Source: Catonia carolina
Lineage: Eukaryota > Arthropoda > Insecta > Hemiptera > Achilidae
NCBI GenBank assembly: GCA_035578175.1
Contig: JAQMRL010000003.1
Location: 83,277,969 to 83,341,968 of the forward strand
Reading direction: 5' to 3'
Length of the DNA stretch: 64,000 nucleotides
The notes beneath the pieces were generated by a model. It searched no databases and was not told the origin of the DNA. It saw nothing but the letters and a program-made list of their open reading frames with translations. This document shows positions 23,141-34,225 of this stretch, in pieces (the first letter of the stretch is position 1; each line of letters begins with the position of its first letter). Both the position numbers and the translations under genes were made by a program.

Positions 23141-24053
23141 TTTTTATGAGATTAGCTCTTACACAGCTAATTTTCGTAGCTTTCTTTTAATTTTTCTATA
23201 ATAATGGAGTTTATTTAACCTATTGTTTTACTATAGTAAGCTATAGTGTGTCCAATCTGAATTGGCGCGTGTAGCGATAGAGTTGTGATCATACGTTTCT
23301 TCGTCCCTTGTCTGAATGTACAAGATAACTTACAAACATGATAGAAAATTAGTGAGTAGTTAATTTATTTTTGTCAATTGGAAGGATAAAATGTTTAAGC
23401 ACTCTGCGCTTCGTACAGCTATTCGAGTTGATGCGCAGTTCGGTTGGACGTACTGTATGCACCTACGTTTCATTGTACAGTATATGGAACTCTAGCTTGG
23501 CGCACGACCTTGTGTACGCGGTACATACTGGTCGGGAGGTGGGGAAGTCATGCATTTCTGAAAACATGAGTCGCACTTTACTGTTCTTTTAAAAACTGTC
23601 AACACACGCTGTTCGCGTTCGATTAAATTATAAACTGATTATGTCAGATATCACACATAGAAATATAAACAAAACAAGAATTGATAATAACATTAGACCG
23701 TTCATGTTAACTGATTTTATTACTGTGAGTAATATTTAATTAAGTTACGCTTAAACATCAGTTGTAGTGTCGATATCGTAGGCCTGTCATTCCTTTGTCT
23801 CGTATTTTCATAGAAGTGTTTATAAAAGTTAATGTTTTCATGTGTTTTGTGTTACTATACTTTAGGTACTTAGGTACAAGTATTAAGTGTCAATCGTGTG
23901 GTCCTTTTATTAATTCACTTTTTAAAACAAAATGTAGAAAATAAAATGTTAGTCGCAAGTTCGGTAGTTTTATAATTAGAGCGCCGACCTGATCAATTTG
24001 CAGGATTTTTTCAGTTGATATAGATCTAAATCAAATTTAAACAGTAGGCTACT
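23141..24053. other. No recognised gene; CpG-richer patch near 23400-23560
   Basis: A 73-codon open frame (23371-23592) has mixed composition and no known motif. Possible old exon or element fragment. Confidence 0.4.
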
Positions 24054-24063
24054 TTATGTAAAT

Positions 24064-24394
24064 TATATATATATATATATATATTTTAATTCCTACGTTG
24101 CAATCTGTTCAATTCAGAACAATAAGCAACTCCATGACTTAATGAGATGAGGATGATATGTATGACGTGTAAATGAGGTGTAGTCTTGTACATACTCAGG
24201 CCAACCATTCCTGAGAGAGTATGGTTAATTGAAACCTAACCATCAAAGTACACCGGTAACCAATGTGTAGCATTCAAATCCGTATAAAAGTAACTACCTT
24301 TACTAGGATTTGAACCAGGAACCTTCGTCTCCGAAAATCAGCTGTTAAACAGCTGATTTTGGCGACGACTTTACCTCTAGACCAACCCGGTGGG
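24064..24394 (-). repeat. tRNA-derived SINE family T1, intact copy
   Basis: Reverse orientation with 10-bp duplication TTATGTAAAT (24054-24063 and 24395-24404). Here the 3' tail is an (AT)n run rather than A-rich, so the tail region may have grown after insertion. The promoter boxes are intact. Confidence 0.88.
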
Positions 24395-24587
24395 TTATGT
24401 AAATATTTAATTTTAATTGATTGCAATTGACCACACGTATAATTCGATTATTTATTGTAACAAAAAATAACTCAGCGTAGGTATTCAAGTAAATGAAACA
24501 AATAAATGCATTAGTTTAAAGTGATGTGTTTGAGTAAATGCTTAGGCGTTCGTATTAAGTGGAGTCAATGTTTTCGGAGAGACTAGT

Positions 24588-24653
24588 ATGGCGACGGCTG
24601 CCGTGCGCCGAGCTGCAGTTTTACACACTACATCATGTATTAGAATTTATTAG
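24588..24653 (+). other. CpG-rich 21-residue ORF, unassigned
   Basis: ATGGCGACGGCTGCCGTGCG opens a frame MATAAVRRAAVLHTTSCIRIY then a stop. The context is much more GC- and CpG-rich than its surroundings, and the peptide looks like the start of a mitochondrial presequence. It could be the first exon of an unseen gene or an old promoter; no donor site in frame is convincing. Confidence 0.25.
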
Positions 24654-25322
24654 GAAGAAATTTCCTATTTTTCTAAAGCGATTCGGTTGGTTTCATACCA
24701 AGTTATACTAGCATGCTATAAATAGTTATAGTTAGTGAGTAAATACTTTTTAGTGAATCTGTAGAAACTACGTTTACCTTACTAAAGAAAATTATACTGT
24801 TATTTCCATGAGTAATTTTAAATCTATATTGAGTCTACGTGTTGCTGTTTTCTTCCATTTTGTGTCAGCTGCTAAATGAGATTGTAGCATATTTAAAAAT
24901 TAACATTAGCTTGGAACTAATATTCCATTTTTTAAAGAATTCTATCATCACTTTTATTTCTTTTAACTTTAATGAATTTAATTTACTCAGTTGTTTATGC
25001 AGGTGTAATTTAATTTATTTTATGTTTCATTTTTGCAATTTAAAGTGTGTAGTAATTTAATTTATTATAGTAAGTACCTATTTCATTTCTAGACTACCGT
25101 TTTTAATTTATGTTAGCCTAGATTGTAATAAATTTATTTTATGACTTGGACAAAATAATGTGACTTTTAATTATTTTTAATATTAAATAATGTTATTAAT
25201 TTAATTTTTATTATACTATTAAAAATTGTTCTCGTAGTTTTATTATAATATTGTGCATCTTGTTCGTTAAAACTCACCAAATCGATATTTTATGACTATA
25301 GTCCACTAATCTACTTTTTTTT

Positions 25323-25476
25323 TATTTAGTTGCATTAAAACTTTGGTCATTACAGATGTGTGTGAGTTATAGAATGGTAGGTTTTATTTGTAATAATTTT
25401 GAGACCTTAGACAAGAATTGAATCCGGGACTTTTAAATATGTAAATCCGCTAAACACTACATCAAGGAAGCGGATT
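25323..25476 (-). repeat. Old tRNA-SINE, head H2 with tail A-like end
   Basis: Diverged copy directly adjoining the next SINE. B-box remnant GAATTGAATCCGGGAC and the tail region TTTAGTTGCATTAAAACTTTGGTCATTA are recognisable. Confidence 0.55.
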
Positions 25477-25483
25477 ATTGTAA

Positions 25484-25655
25484 CTTTTTTTTTTTTAAGT
25501 CGCATCAACTGCTTGGTTATTAGCGACTACGGTGGGTTATGAAACATTAACTGTGGGATTTGACACGTGAAAATTTCCAGACCCTGGCCGGGAATCGAAC
25601 CCGGGACCTCCGCGTGGCAGGCTAACACGCTAACCACTACGCTACGGAGGCGGTC
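25484..25655 (-). repeat. tRNA-SINE, Gly-like head H2 with tail A
   Basis: Duplication ATTGTAA (25477-25483 and 25656-25662). The head reads GCCTCCGTAGCGTAGTGG ... GGGTTCGATTCCCGGCC, close to a tRNA-Gly(GCC) body, but its acceptor stem does not pair. The tail is GTCGCTAATAACC...GATGCGAC plus poly-A. Confidence 0.85.
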
Positions 25656-25975
25656 ATTGTAATTTTATTAATATTTTTTTATACATAACAGATTTAACTG
25701 ACGGAATCTTTATTGCAGGTATATTTTCGTTCATGTAGGTATATAATTTACAGTATTTTGATAAATAATTTGTAACGAAATTTGATTTTAATTAAATGTT
25801 CTCAAGTAATAAAGATATTTATAATTTAGATAAATTTTTAACTTATGTAGTAGATTACAAATCTACGTTAAATATTACTTTTTCGTTAAATTAAAGTTAC
25901 TTTTACATTCTAAAAACTATATTTTCGTTTAAAAATGTTACGTTTACAAAATGTTAAACGCTTTAAAATAAAGAT

Positions 25976-26167
25976 TTAAAGGTAATCCTGTTCCTCGTTC
26001 TCTTCTTTTTCCTCTTCCTCTTCAGAGTCGTCACAGTTGAGGTTGGCGACGATAATAGAAAATTTTTCCTTATCGTGGGCTTGATAAATTAGGTCATTCC
26101 ATGTGTGCGGGTCCAGTCCTTCGTGTTGCATAACCTTGCTTTTCTTTCTACTTGATCTTGATTTCCT
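25976..26167 (-). pseudogene. Short acidic ORF, probably a LINE C-terminus
   Basis: Open frame RKSRSSRKKSKVMQHEGLDPHTWNDLIYQAHDKEKF, then SIIVANLNCDD and a Glu-rich end (EEEEEKEENEEQ), then a stop. The basic block followed by W-x(3)-YQAHD resembles the last residues of endonuclease-RT proteins, but a terminal exon of a host gene is an alternative. No Met start or polyadenylation evidence. Confidence 0.4.
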
Positions 26168-26289
26168 TCAACTTTGGTGTTCAACATACAACAAAACAGT
26201 TGTTCATAAAGAATTTAAATAGATGGTAACTTAAATAGAATGTATGGTAATTTAAATTTCTTATGTTGTAACACCGTTATTAATTCATA

Positions 26290-27265
26290 CAATTTTATCA
26301 CAATGAAGAAGTTAAGGGGAGATTGCACGATGGTTTTAACTCAAAATTTCGATTTTTGGTTTTTTATGTTTTTCAATAGTTTAGGCCTAGATCTACCAGA
26401 AAAACATTAAATTACGCCAAAAAAAATTTTTATTAGGTTTACACAGAAAAATTATCATGTTTCGAAGAACAAATATTTTGTCATAATTTTATACTGCTCG
26501 TTAAAGTACAAAGAGAATTTTAGTTTTTAAAATATCTCGGTTTTTAATATTCTCAGCTGTTGGTTCAGCTTTCTAAACAACTGTCGATGGGAAATTTACT
26601 TGTTTGTGTACATATTGTTTTTGATTTGTGCCTTCTTGTTTCTTACCTTTTCTCGTAAATTTAGATTTTTAACACTAAGGTACATTTTTCTCAGTAACCA
26701 ATAAACCTACCAGGCTGAAATTTTTACCAGTTAATTATCTTGTATATCCACATACACCGACATTTTTATGACTTCATTTGGTGTTCCAAAAATTAGTAAT
26801 ACGCAAAACACGTGGAAAACAATTTGAAAAATTTTATTGTATTTGTAATTTAAAAAAAAATTGTATGGTCCAAAGAATTAATTGAAAAAATGTCAGTAGC
26901 TCGAGAAGAAACCCGACACCTAGAGTGTGTTAAGTTTCATTTCCCTATCTTTTACCAACCCTATGACAAATGTACCTAAAAATAGCAAATTTAACATTGG
27001 CGGGATACAAAGTACAGTCTCCCCTTAATGGAAACATCTTACCAAAAGAAGGGATAGGCTAGTGGGATATATCTTAAGACATCCAAATATTGATCTATCA
27101 ATAATTGAGGGTAATGTTGAGAGCGTGAATTGTAGGGGGATGCAAAGTATAGAATATATAAAACAAATTACAAAAGATCTAGGGTGTTGCAAGTATGTAG
27201 ATATGAAACGACTTGCCCAAGATAAAACAGTTTGGAGAACTGCATCTAACCAGTCGAGAGACTGA
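26290..27265 (+). pseudogene. RT C-terminal fragment split by a TTAA MITE
   Basis: A short left part (26290-26311) and the right part 27025-27265 encode GYILRHPNIDLSIIEGN...GCCKYVDMKRLAQDKTVWRTASNQSRD followed by a stop. The same C-terminus occurs at 30.0 and 31.1 kb. The family resembles arthropod endonuclease-reverse transcriptase elements; only the end of the protein is retained. Confidence 0.75.
26316..27024. mobile_element. TTAA-flanked MITE inside an RT fragment
   Basis: TIRs GGGGAGATTGCAC (left) and GTACAGTCTCCCC (right) are flanked by TTAA (26312-26315 and 27025-27028). Removing the element joins AATGAAGAAG to ATGGAAACATCTTACC, restoring the order seen in the two related RT fragments (30.0 and 31.1 kb). 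piggyBac-type by its target site. Confidence 0.75.
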
Positions 27266-27282
27266 TGACATAATAAAATTAC

Positions 27283-27318
27283 ATTGGGAAGAGAAAGTCG
27301 TGTGAGTGTTTCACACCA
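27283..27318 (+). mobile_element. HINE-like 3' end fragment only
   Basis: GGGAAGAGAAAGTCGTGTGAGTGTTTCACACC carries the sub-terminal repeat and the perfect 3' hairpin without any upstream element sequence. It directly follows the stop codon of an RT fragment. Confidence 0.65.
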
Positions 27319-27864
27319 TATATTTATAAATATGTATTTAAAATAATGCATATTCTCATATGCTAATTACCCGGGGATTACTTTCTTAATTTTTTTGTCT
27401 TGCGGTTAACAACTTCGTTCTATTCACTTCATTGGAAGAGATTCGTTTATTTAGAACGTACAACGAACACGCATGACAGACAACGTCCTTGCAATTGTTT
27501 GGTTTTGTATGAGTATGGTAATACTGTGTGTGTATATATGTTTACTTAGAAATTAACATAAAAAGTGACACCAATTTAGTGAAACCTACATAATGAGTCG
27601 AGGCGCCACCTATTTTGCATATATTACATTATCTTTCGTTTTTTATTCATCTTCTTTTTCTTTCTTTTATTATTTTTATTGCTATTGACATATGATGACG
27701 TTACGCGTTAAAAAAAATCAAATACAAAATACTTCTTCCCACACCTTTGGTTACGTATGAGCTTATGTCATTTCTTATGTTGTGTGGTATGGTATATCGT
27801 ACGTAACCTTTTTTAACAAGTGGTACATGGTTATGTTGTGAACTATATATATATATATATATAT

Positions 27865-28308
27865 ATATATGATAATGAACAGCCAAAACAAAACAAGATT
27901 AAATATAAACTCACCTCAGAGTATTATATTGTTTCGAGATCTTTCGTCTCTCACGGAGACATCATCAGGAATAAAATTAAAAAAAACACTAAACACTTAT
28001 ATAACAAAAAACATTAAAAAACTTATGGTCGACGACCACGTCAATATTATTCCCTGTATCGTAAACCATTCCGCGCGCGGTTATTCGGCCGAATAACCGC
28101 GCGCGGAATGGTTTACGATACAGGGAATAATTGACGTGGTCGTTGACCATAAGTGTTTTAATGTTTTTTGTTATATAAGTGTTTAGTGTTTTTTAATTTT
28201 ATTCCTGATGATGTCTCCGTGAGAGACGAAAGATCTGGAAACAATATAATACTCTGAGGTGAGTTTATATTTAATCTTGTTTTGTTTTGGCTGTTCATTA
28301 TCATATAT
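27865..28308. repeat. Near-perfect 440-bp palindrome within an (AT)n tract
   Basis: Two arms of about 220 bp meet at TTATTCGG|CCGAATAA (centre 28088/28089) with no spacer and differ by only a few substitutions and two 2-bp indels. (AT)n runs lie on both sides. Each arm contains CTGATGA-stem-GAAA in the outward-reading direction. Such structures arise from fold-back transposons or from head-to-head fusion of two copies of a retroelement. No protein-coding potential is evident. Confidence 0.9.
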
Positions 28309-28348
28309 GTAGTGGTGCAAACAAAGGAAAATAATGTTCAATAAAATA

Positions 28349-28370
28349 ATATATATATATATATATATTT
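28349..28370. repeat. (AT)n microsatellite right of the palindrome
   Basis: About 11 AT units, the right-hand counterpart of the AT run at 27845-27870. Confidence 0.85.
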
Positions 28371-28539
28371 TTTTTGTTTAATTGTATTTCTTATATTGAC
28401 CAACTAACTTTTCAGTTGACAAGTAATTTCTTTCGACCTACTTATAGCTGTAAAAGTTTTGCAAAATATGTTTACTTACTTTTATATAGATACTAGCCTT
28501 CCAAAAGTTTTTCATAGAACTCAGAAAGAGCTAGCCAGT

Positions 28540-29075
28540 TAACGAAGTTGATCAATATATGTGTTTTTCCAAAGATATTGTTAAATTTTCCAGTTGTATA
28601 TCTGAAGAAATTGATGAGACTCAGCTGCTGTTTTTGATGAGGTCTGTAGTAAAACATTCTCGTATGTTTGTAGTTTCTTCCTATTGTTCTCCACTGTCTT
28701 AAAGGTGTTCCTGAGTCTTTTAGACCACCTGATCTGTGCTGTATATTTTTCGTACAGGGCTAATTTTAGACCATGTGAGGTGACTTTAGACGTTTCTGGA
28801 AGCTCTCTTTGCAGCCCACATTCTCAGCATTCGTTCATTATAGGCTTTTCTTCTTTCTTCTGTCCTCCCATTGTTTTGTTTTTGCTCTTCATGAAATCCC
28901 TTAAAGTCCATAATTAGTTGCCTGAATTCATTAAGTTCTCGCGGTTTATTCCGCTTTTCTCATTTATCCGAAACCTAGGTCTATTGTTTAGTTTTTGTGA
29001 ACCGGTTGTCATCCATTCTGAACAGGTGCCCTATCTATTGATCTGTGCTACATTATAATATTAATACAATTTTGT
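28540..29075 (-). pseudogene. Decayed RT C-terminal fragment
   Basis: On the minus strand the first readable block is IGHLFRMDDNRFTKTKQ, matching the GHLxRMDDNRL motif near the end of many endonuclease-RT elements. Basic, shifted frames follow. No tail or target duplication was found. Assignment rests on this single motif. Confidence 0.5.
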
Positions 29076-29458
29076 ACCAGGCCTTAATAGTTTTAGTAAG
29101 TGTACCTAAAGATGTCAGCTGTGACTTCTTTAAATTATAGATTGTAGGCGATACCATAGACTTTTCTCTAACGTAATTTATTGTTTTTGTACCCCAGTTA
29201 TGGTTTTTAAAAATATTGTATCAATGATGTAATATCAATGATATTTTGGGACGCAACCAATTTTACATTTAACAGGTTTGTAATATTATATTCAGGGAGA
29301 ATCAAATTACATTACTTTTTTACCGGTTTCACTTCTGTGTCAATAATATCATCTTTTGCGGTTAAGCTCCATCCAAGTATAAATTTTGTCTGTTTCGCTA
29401 CCTCGAACTTTTCTCATGATTTTTGTAGTAGCTATGACTATCTTTTTTTTTCAAATAC

Positions 29459-29530
29459 AGTGGGGCGTCGATAATTCGAACTTATTAGAGGTTGAACTAA
29501 CCGGTTTTTAGAATTTATAGAAAACCGCTT
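29459..29530. repeat. Possible pogo/Tigger left end
   Basis: ATACAGTGGGGCGTCGATAA followed by TTCGAAC resembles Tigger termini. No matching right end was found, so it is a fragment at best. Confidence 0.4.
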
Positions 29531-29875
29531 AATGTGTCTAATAAAATCCCAGGAATTAATCGATTAAAATTCATTTTTATTTCTGTTGTAAATGTCTTTT
29601 TATAGAACGGTTCTATTTATACACGAAACATTTAGGTATATTACTTCCTTTTGACATTTTTTGCCAATTTATTGAAATCTCTAATACGGTAAATCTTTAG
29701 GGTCATCATGTATCTGCGAGACTCAACTCAATTACCACTATTATATATGGTTTGTTTTTTTTTCATGGTGAAAAGAGCACATTACTGTGCCGTTACACAT
29801 GTTGCTATGACGTTACTAAAAGAACATCGTTCCACAACTCACCGTAACAGAGTTCAAGGTTACATTCGTTATGTT

Positions 29876-30262
29876 GGTTGATAGGGGCTGTAGAAAGAAA
29901 AAGGATAGAGCTTTTAAAATGTGGTGTTGAAGATTTGAAAATGTCGCAGATTAGTTGGGTGGCTAAAATAAGTAATTTAGAGGTTTTTAGACGAGTGGAT
30001 GAAAGAAGAAGTACATAGAAACATCTTACGAAATGAAGGGATAAGCTAGTGGTGCATATCTTAAGATATCCAGGTATTGCTCTATCAATAATGGAGGGTA
30101 ATATTGAGGGAATGAATTATAGGAATAGCCAAAAATTAGAATATTTAAAGCAAATTACAGAAAAAGTAGAATGTTGCAGGAATGTAGATATGAAACGACT
30201 TGCGCAAGATAGAACAGCTTGGAGAACTGCATTAAACCAATTAAATGACTCTCGACAAATAA
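29876..30262 (+). pseudogene. RT C-terminal fragment, degenerate
   Basis: Reads with frameshifts as AVERKRIELLKCGV...SWVAKISNLEVFRRVDERRST, then HILRYPGIALSIMEGNIEGMN...CCRNVDMKRLAQDRTAWRTALNQ. It belongs to the same family as the fragments at 27.0 and 31.1 kb. Several stops are present. Confidence 0.75.
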
Positions 30263-30600
30263 TATGTACATTATCTCTTCACATTGTTTAGCTGTGTATT
30301 TTTTCTTTGGTGTCGAGTTGTAGGTTTGTTAGTGAATATATTTTTAGCGTTTTTTTAAAAGTATTTTTCTGGACGTAATAATCAACATAAGTTACTGAAA
30401 TTACCTAAAAATTCCTGCCTATGCAATACTTGGTTGTAATATCATTGTTAAAAGCAGACAAGCTTACTTGAGTGGCATTTTCTTGTGCGGATCGGACCAA
30501 ATTAAAGGAATTTTCTTTCCCGTGTGATTCCTAACTGTACAATAGCTTATTAATTATAAAATTATTAATATATATCCTATAAAAACGATAAGAAAAGAAA

Positions 30601-30860
30601 GTGTTCAAAGAAAATAGACTAATTCCTTTCAAGAAAAGAAGACAACCCAACTTTATCATGACAGAGGAACTGAGGGCTGCCAGATCAAAAGAAAATATTA
30701 AGCGGATATGGAAGCGAAAGAGGCTGCATAAAACTTACTCCGTACCTCGAAGACCTAATGAACACAGAATAACTTACGTGCTCATATTAGGGCAAAAATT
30801 GTGTAATAAAAAAGATCCTAGAAAAAATTCAGCTAATATTGTTGTTCATCTTTTTTTGTC
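30601..30860 (+). other. Short ORF, possible retroelement fragment
   Basis: A basic stretch TEELRAARSKENIKRIWKRKRLHKTYSVPRRPNE has the character of the linker between the endonuclease and RT of LINE ORF2, where many related elements have a similar K/R-rich helix. It stands next to an RT fragment but on the opposite strand. Weakly supported. Confidence 0.3.
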
Positions 30861-30861
30861 A

Positions 30862-31323
30862 TCAGTCACTCGATTGGTTTGATGCAGTTTTCCAAGTTTT
30901 TCTGTCTTGCACAAGTCGTTTTATATCTATACATACCTGTAACACACTACATCTTTTATAATTTGCTTTATACATTCTAACCTTTGCCTCCCCCCTACAA
31001 TTCACTCCCTCAATATTACCCTCCATTATTGATAGACCAATACCTGGATGTCTTAATATTTTCCCCACTAGCCTATCCCTTCTTCTGGTAAGATGTTTCC
31101 ATATACTTATTTTTTCATCCACTCGCTTAAGAACCTCTAAATTGCTTATTTTGTCCACCCACCTAATCTTTAACATTTTCCTATAACACCACATTTCAAA
31201 AGCTTCTATCTTTTTCCTTTCTACAGCCCCTATCACCCACGTTTCGCTCCCGTATAATGATACACTCCAAATATAGTGTTTTAAGAAATTTTTCCTAATC
31301 TGTAAGTCAATGTTTGTAGTCAA
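30862..31323 (-). pseudogene. RT C-terminal fragment, longest open copy
   Basis: A 153-residue open frame contains DLQIRKNFLKHYIWSVSLYGSETW, IEAFEMWCYRKMLKIRWVDKISNLEVLKRV, GKILRHPGIGLSIMEGN and KRLVQDRKTWKTASNQ. The SLYGSETW and FEMWCYRKMLKI motifs are diagnostic of endonuclease-reverse transcriptase LINEs. The catalytic YADD region upstream is missing, so this is a truncated remnant that happens to remain open. Confidence 0.85.
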
Positions 31324-32139
31324 TAGTCAATGTTTGTTCACTTTACAATAATCTAACATTTGTAATAACCTTGAATGTAGAAAACAATTTAGTGTTTCTT
31401 TCTTTTTTAATTTAAAATAGACAAAAAAACATTGTAGACACTTCATGTAATCGTAGGTAGATTATATGCAGTTTCCTTTGATTGGGTATAACCATTTAAA
31501 GGATCGTCTGCTGGTATTATAATATAGACTATTATTCAAATATAGTAAGCAGGCGGGCACACTTTACAAAGACATTTATATACAAACAACCTTAATATTG
31601 TGTTAGGTTACTTTTCTACTTCTTTAAAAAAGTTGTGGGCTGATATAATTGCAAAATATTTATGTACGCTATTGTTTAACCGACTGAAGAAAAAAACCCG
31701 AAGGAGATTATGATGTGTTTAATAATACATATCATTTTAAGTTTTAACTTTATTAAGTTTATTTGTAATAATAATCAATATATTTTTGTCAGAGAAAGTG
31801 CTATTATCTCTTAATAGTTTAAAGTGTCACTAAATAGGGGACCATACACGATTAATTCATTTGAATCTTAAGTTTTATTATATTTTCCAGTGAATGATAT
31901 GCCTAAGTAAATTTATTTTCATTTAACTTACATCATTATTGTGATTGTATTTTTACAATACCGCCATTTAGGTTAAGGTATGAGGCTGTTTAAGGTTTGA
32001 TTTTTTTTGTGAATCGTAATTAAAGATCTGTTTATGTCTTAATGTAAATCTTGATAGATATCTTCAACTTTAAACATTAAATTAAACCGGCAGGTTGGTT
32101 GGTATTTCCTGTTTACTATTTGTACTATTAATGTTTTAT
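31324..32139. other. No recognisable gene
   Basis: A+T-rich, nothing assigned. Confidence 0.55.
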
Positions 32140-32278
32140 TTACTGGCTACTATGCCGGGGTCCCGGGTTCGATTCCCGGTCAGGTCTAGCATTTTTTCAT
32201 CTGTAAATCACCACATATCATTACCTACGCACAAGCCCAAGGCTTATGTAGGCATCATCACTCAATAAAAAAAAATTA
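32140..32278 (+). repeat. tRNA-SINE, head H3, with a third tail
   Basis: GGGGTCCCGGGTTCGATTCC, CAGGTCTAGCATTTTTTCATC and the end TAGGCATCATCACTCAATAAAAAAAAA. The last block is unlike tails A and B. The tRNA 5' half is missing. Confidence 0.65.
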
Positions 32279-32692
32279 GCATAAACTGTAAGTGACTATA
32301 CCATTATAACGTTATACAGTGATATTGTAGAAATGGTTAAAAGAATAGATTATTTATTGTAAGAAATTGTGTATTGTATGGGGTGGTGTTGAACAAGGAT
32401 AGTGAGTAATTGACTGTAAATGAAATGTTTTGAATAAGAATTCTTGGAAAAGAGGGCTTTTTCCTTGCTGTTATTGAGTATTTCTACTGTATGTTTTCGA
32501 TTTTTCGGGTAAAGTGTAGATAGGTCTCCTATTGTTTCATATTATGTAGTAAATCCATACCTGTAGAGAAACGACAACCGTCATATAAAGATATAGACTT
32601 CTAAAGTACACAGGGTGTTTGCCCTTTATATACCTTTTTACATTTAAATAAAATTACATCATTAAATAAGTGTAAATAAATACAGTAAAGCC

Positions 32693-33237
32693 CACTTAAC
32701 CGAAATATTGGGAACGGACCTGATTTTGAATAGGTGCGTGAAATTCCGGATTATACGCAGAGTCGTACTTTTAGGGTTAAAAAATAGTAAAAATTATTAG
32801 GCCTACGATACATTATTTTTCCAACTGTTTATTACCATGCATAGACAAAAATACAGAAATTTCAAGAGAACTATAGTAATATTGTACAGTAATTAATAGT
32901 TACTGTATCTTTTTTAATTTTTTACAATCTTTTTAAAAAAGTGTGAGATTTTTTATTAAACCATTTTTTACGGTAACATCACGCCATCGTTTTATTAGAA
33001 GCTCGTCTTGCAGGTGATGAAAGAGTAAATGAAATCTCAGAAAAGTAAAACTTCAAATTCGTAATTTATTTCATTGGATACTGCTCGATACGCGTACTTT
33101 AGCGGTGCTACGTATTTAAATGTGTATACACAATATTGAAATTGAGTAATCACCAAAATAAAAAACAACTTTTTTGGACCTTTTTCGGTTAAGATGGGTT
33201 GCGGTTAAGTGAGTTTTGGAAAATAGGGGTTTTACTG
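32693..33237. mobile_element. pogo/Tigger-like MITE
   Basis: Begins CAGTAAAGCCCACTTAACCG and ends GGGGTTTTACTG, with TA on each side (32691-32692 and 33238-33239). A second inverted block, GGACC..CGGTTAAG, lies just inside. CAGTA-type ends and TA duplications are typical of the pogo/Tigger branch of Tc1/mariner. No transposase ORF is present. Confidence 0.7.
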
Positions 33238-33239
33238 TA

Positions 33240-34144
33240 TTTCTGGGAGTTATCTCTCTTTCTTGAACACTCCTATCTTTTTATCAAACCTAAAATTTTG
33301 TAATAATCTTTCCTGTGTAATTATAAAGTAGCTACACATTTTTCTTTTATTCTATAAGCGTTAAAGCAAAGAGTAATTTTCCGACTTCTTATTTTCAGCC
33401 CATTTCGTTTCGAAGATAAAAATGTTGAAACAAATTTTTGGATTTATCAAATAAGTTGGCTAAATGGGATGTACACAAAAAGGAAATTTCTATGGAACTC
33501 CCTTCGGTGATCAATAACATTTTCAGATCAATCATAATATTAGCGATAACGCCCACTTACTGCGCGGGCGATATGTACTTTTGTGTTGAAACAATACCAC
33601 TGATAGTGTATGACCCCTTTCTAGTATTAATGTAATGTAAGTAATGTAATACCTACACGGTTGTTTGGAATTAGATCAATGATGTAGGTGGTATTCTTTT
33701 TTTCTGCACGATATTTAAATTCTCACATCCGTCCGTCCTACTAGTACAACTGTACCTTTCATTCAGAAAGAAATAAATAAAATAAATCAACCACTCTATT
33801 CTATAACATTATTTACTTAAAATACCACCCAGTCTTTACTCATTATATTCTTGTATTATATTTCTCAATACATTGTGAAGGTAAAATACATAAATACACA
33901 AAAATTCATCGTTCATGAAATGGAACGCCCTTCATTACTTGATTCCTACACAATTCATTCTGCAGATTATTTTGTTATGATAAGAATTCCATCTGTATTG
34001 ATGGAATTTACGAAAGAATTAGGACATTACATATTAACTTATTATTTATTTTTTCCCCATTATTTTACAACAGAAATAATTACCATACGAATATACTTTT
34101 CGTTATTACAACTTAAACATCTAAAATAACTTACTTACAATAAT
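33240..34144. other. No recognisable gene
   Basis: Two short plus-strand ORFs without features. Confidence 0.5.
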
Positions 34145-34225
34145 TATTGGTGGAAAATTAATCTATGGTCAAGTGCTTCTGTGTTTATTTTCTACTGCTG
34201 CAACTACTTTTTTGTTAGTTTAATT
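34145..34225. repeat. Dispersed repeat shared with 12360-12480
   Basis: Second copy of the unclassified repeat described at 12360, with an internal deletion. Confidence 0.45.

Noticed and set aside
25575..25655. Functional tRNA-Gly(GCC) gene on the minus strand
   Set aside because: The D, anticodon and T arms look tRNA-like, but the acceptor stem does not pair, and the unit has a body, a poly-A tail and target duplications. It is a SINE head.
27062..27265. Both-strand ORFs at 27.0-27.35 kb as overlapping genes
   Set aside because: The plus strand is an RT fragment; the minus-strand ORF is its shadow.
28205..28231. Firm annotation as a hammerhead ribozyme
   Set aside because: The CTGATGA-stem-GAAA order is present, but an extra U precedes stem II and stems I and III with a clear cleavage triplet could not be drawn; kept as a finding only.
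30862..31323. Intact 153-residue gene
   Set aside because: The sequence is the C-terminal part of a LINE reverse transcriptase without the catalytic core, and two related degraded copies lie nearby.
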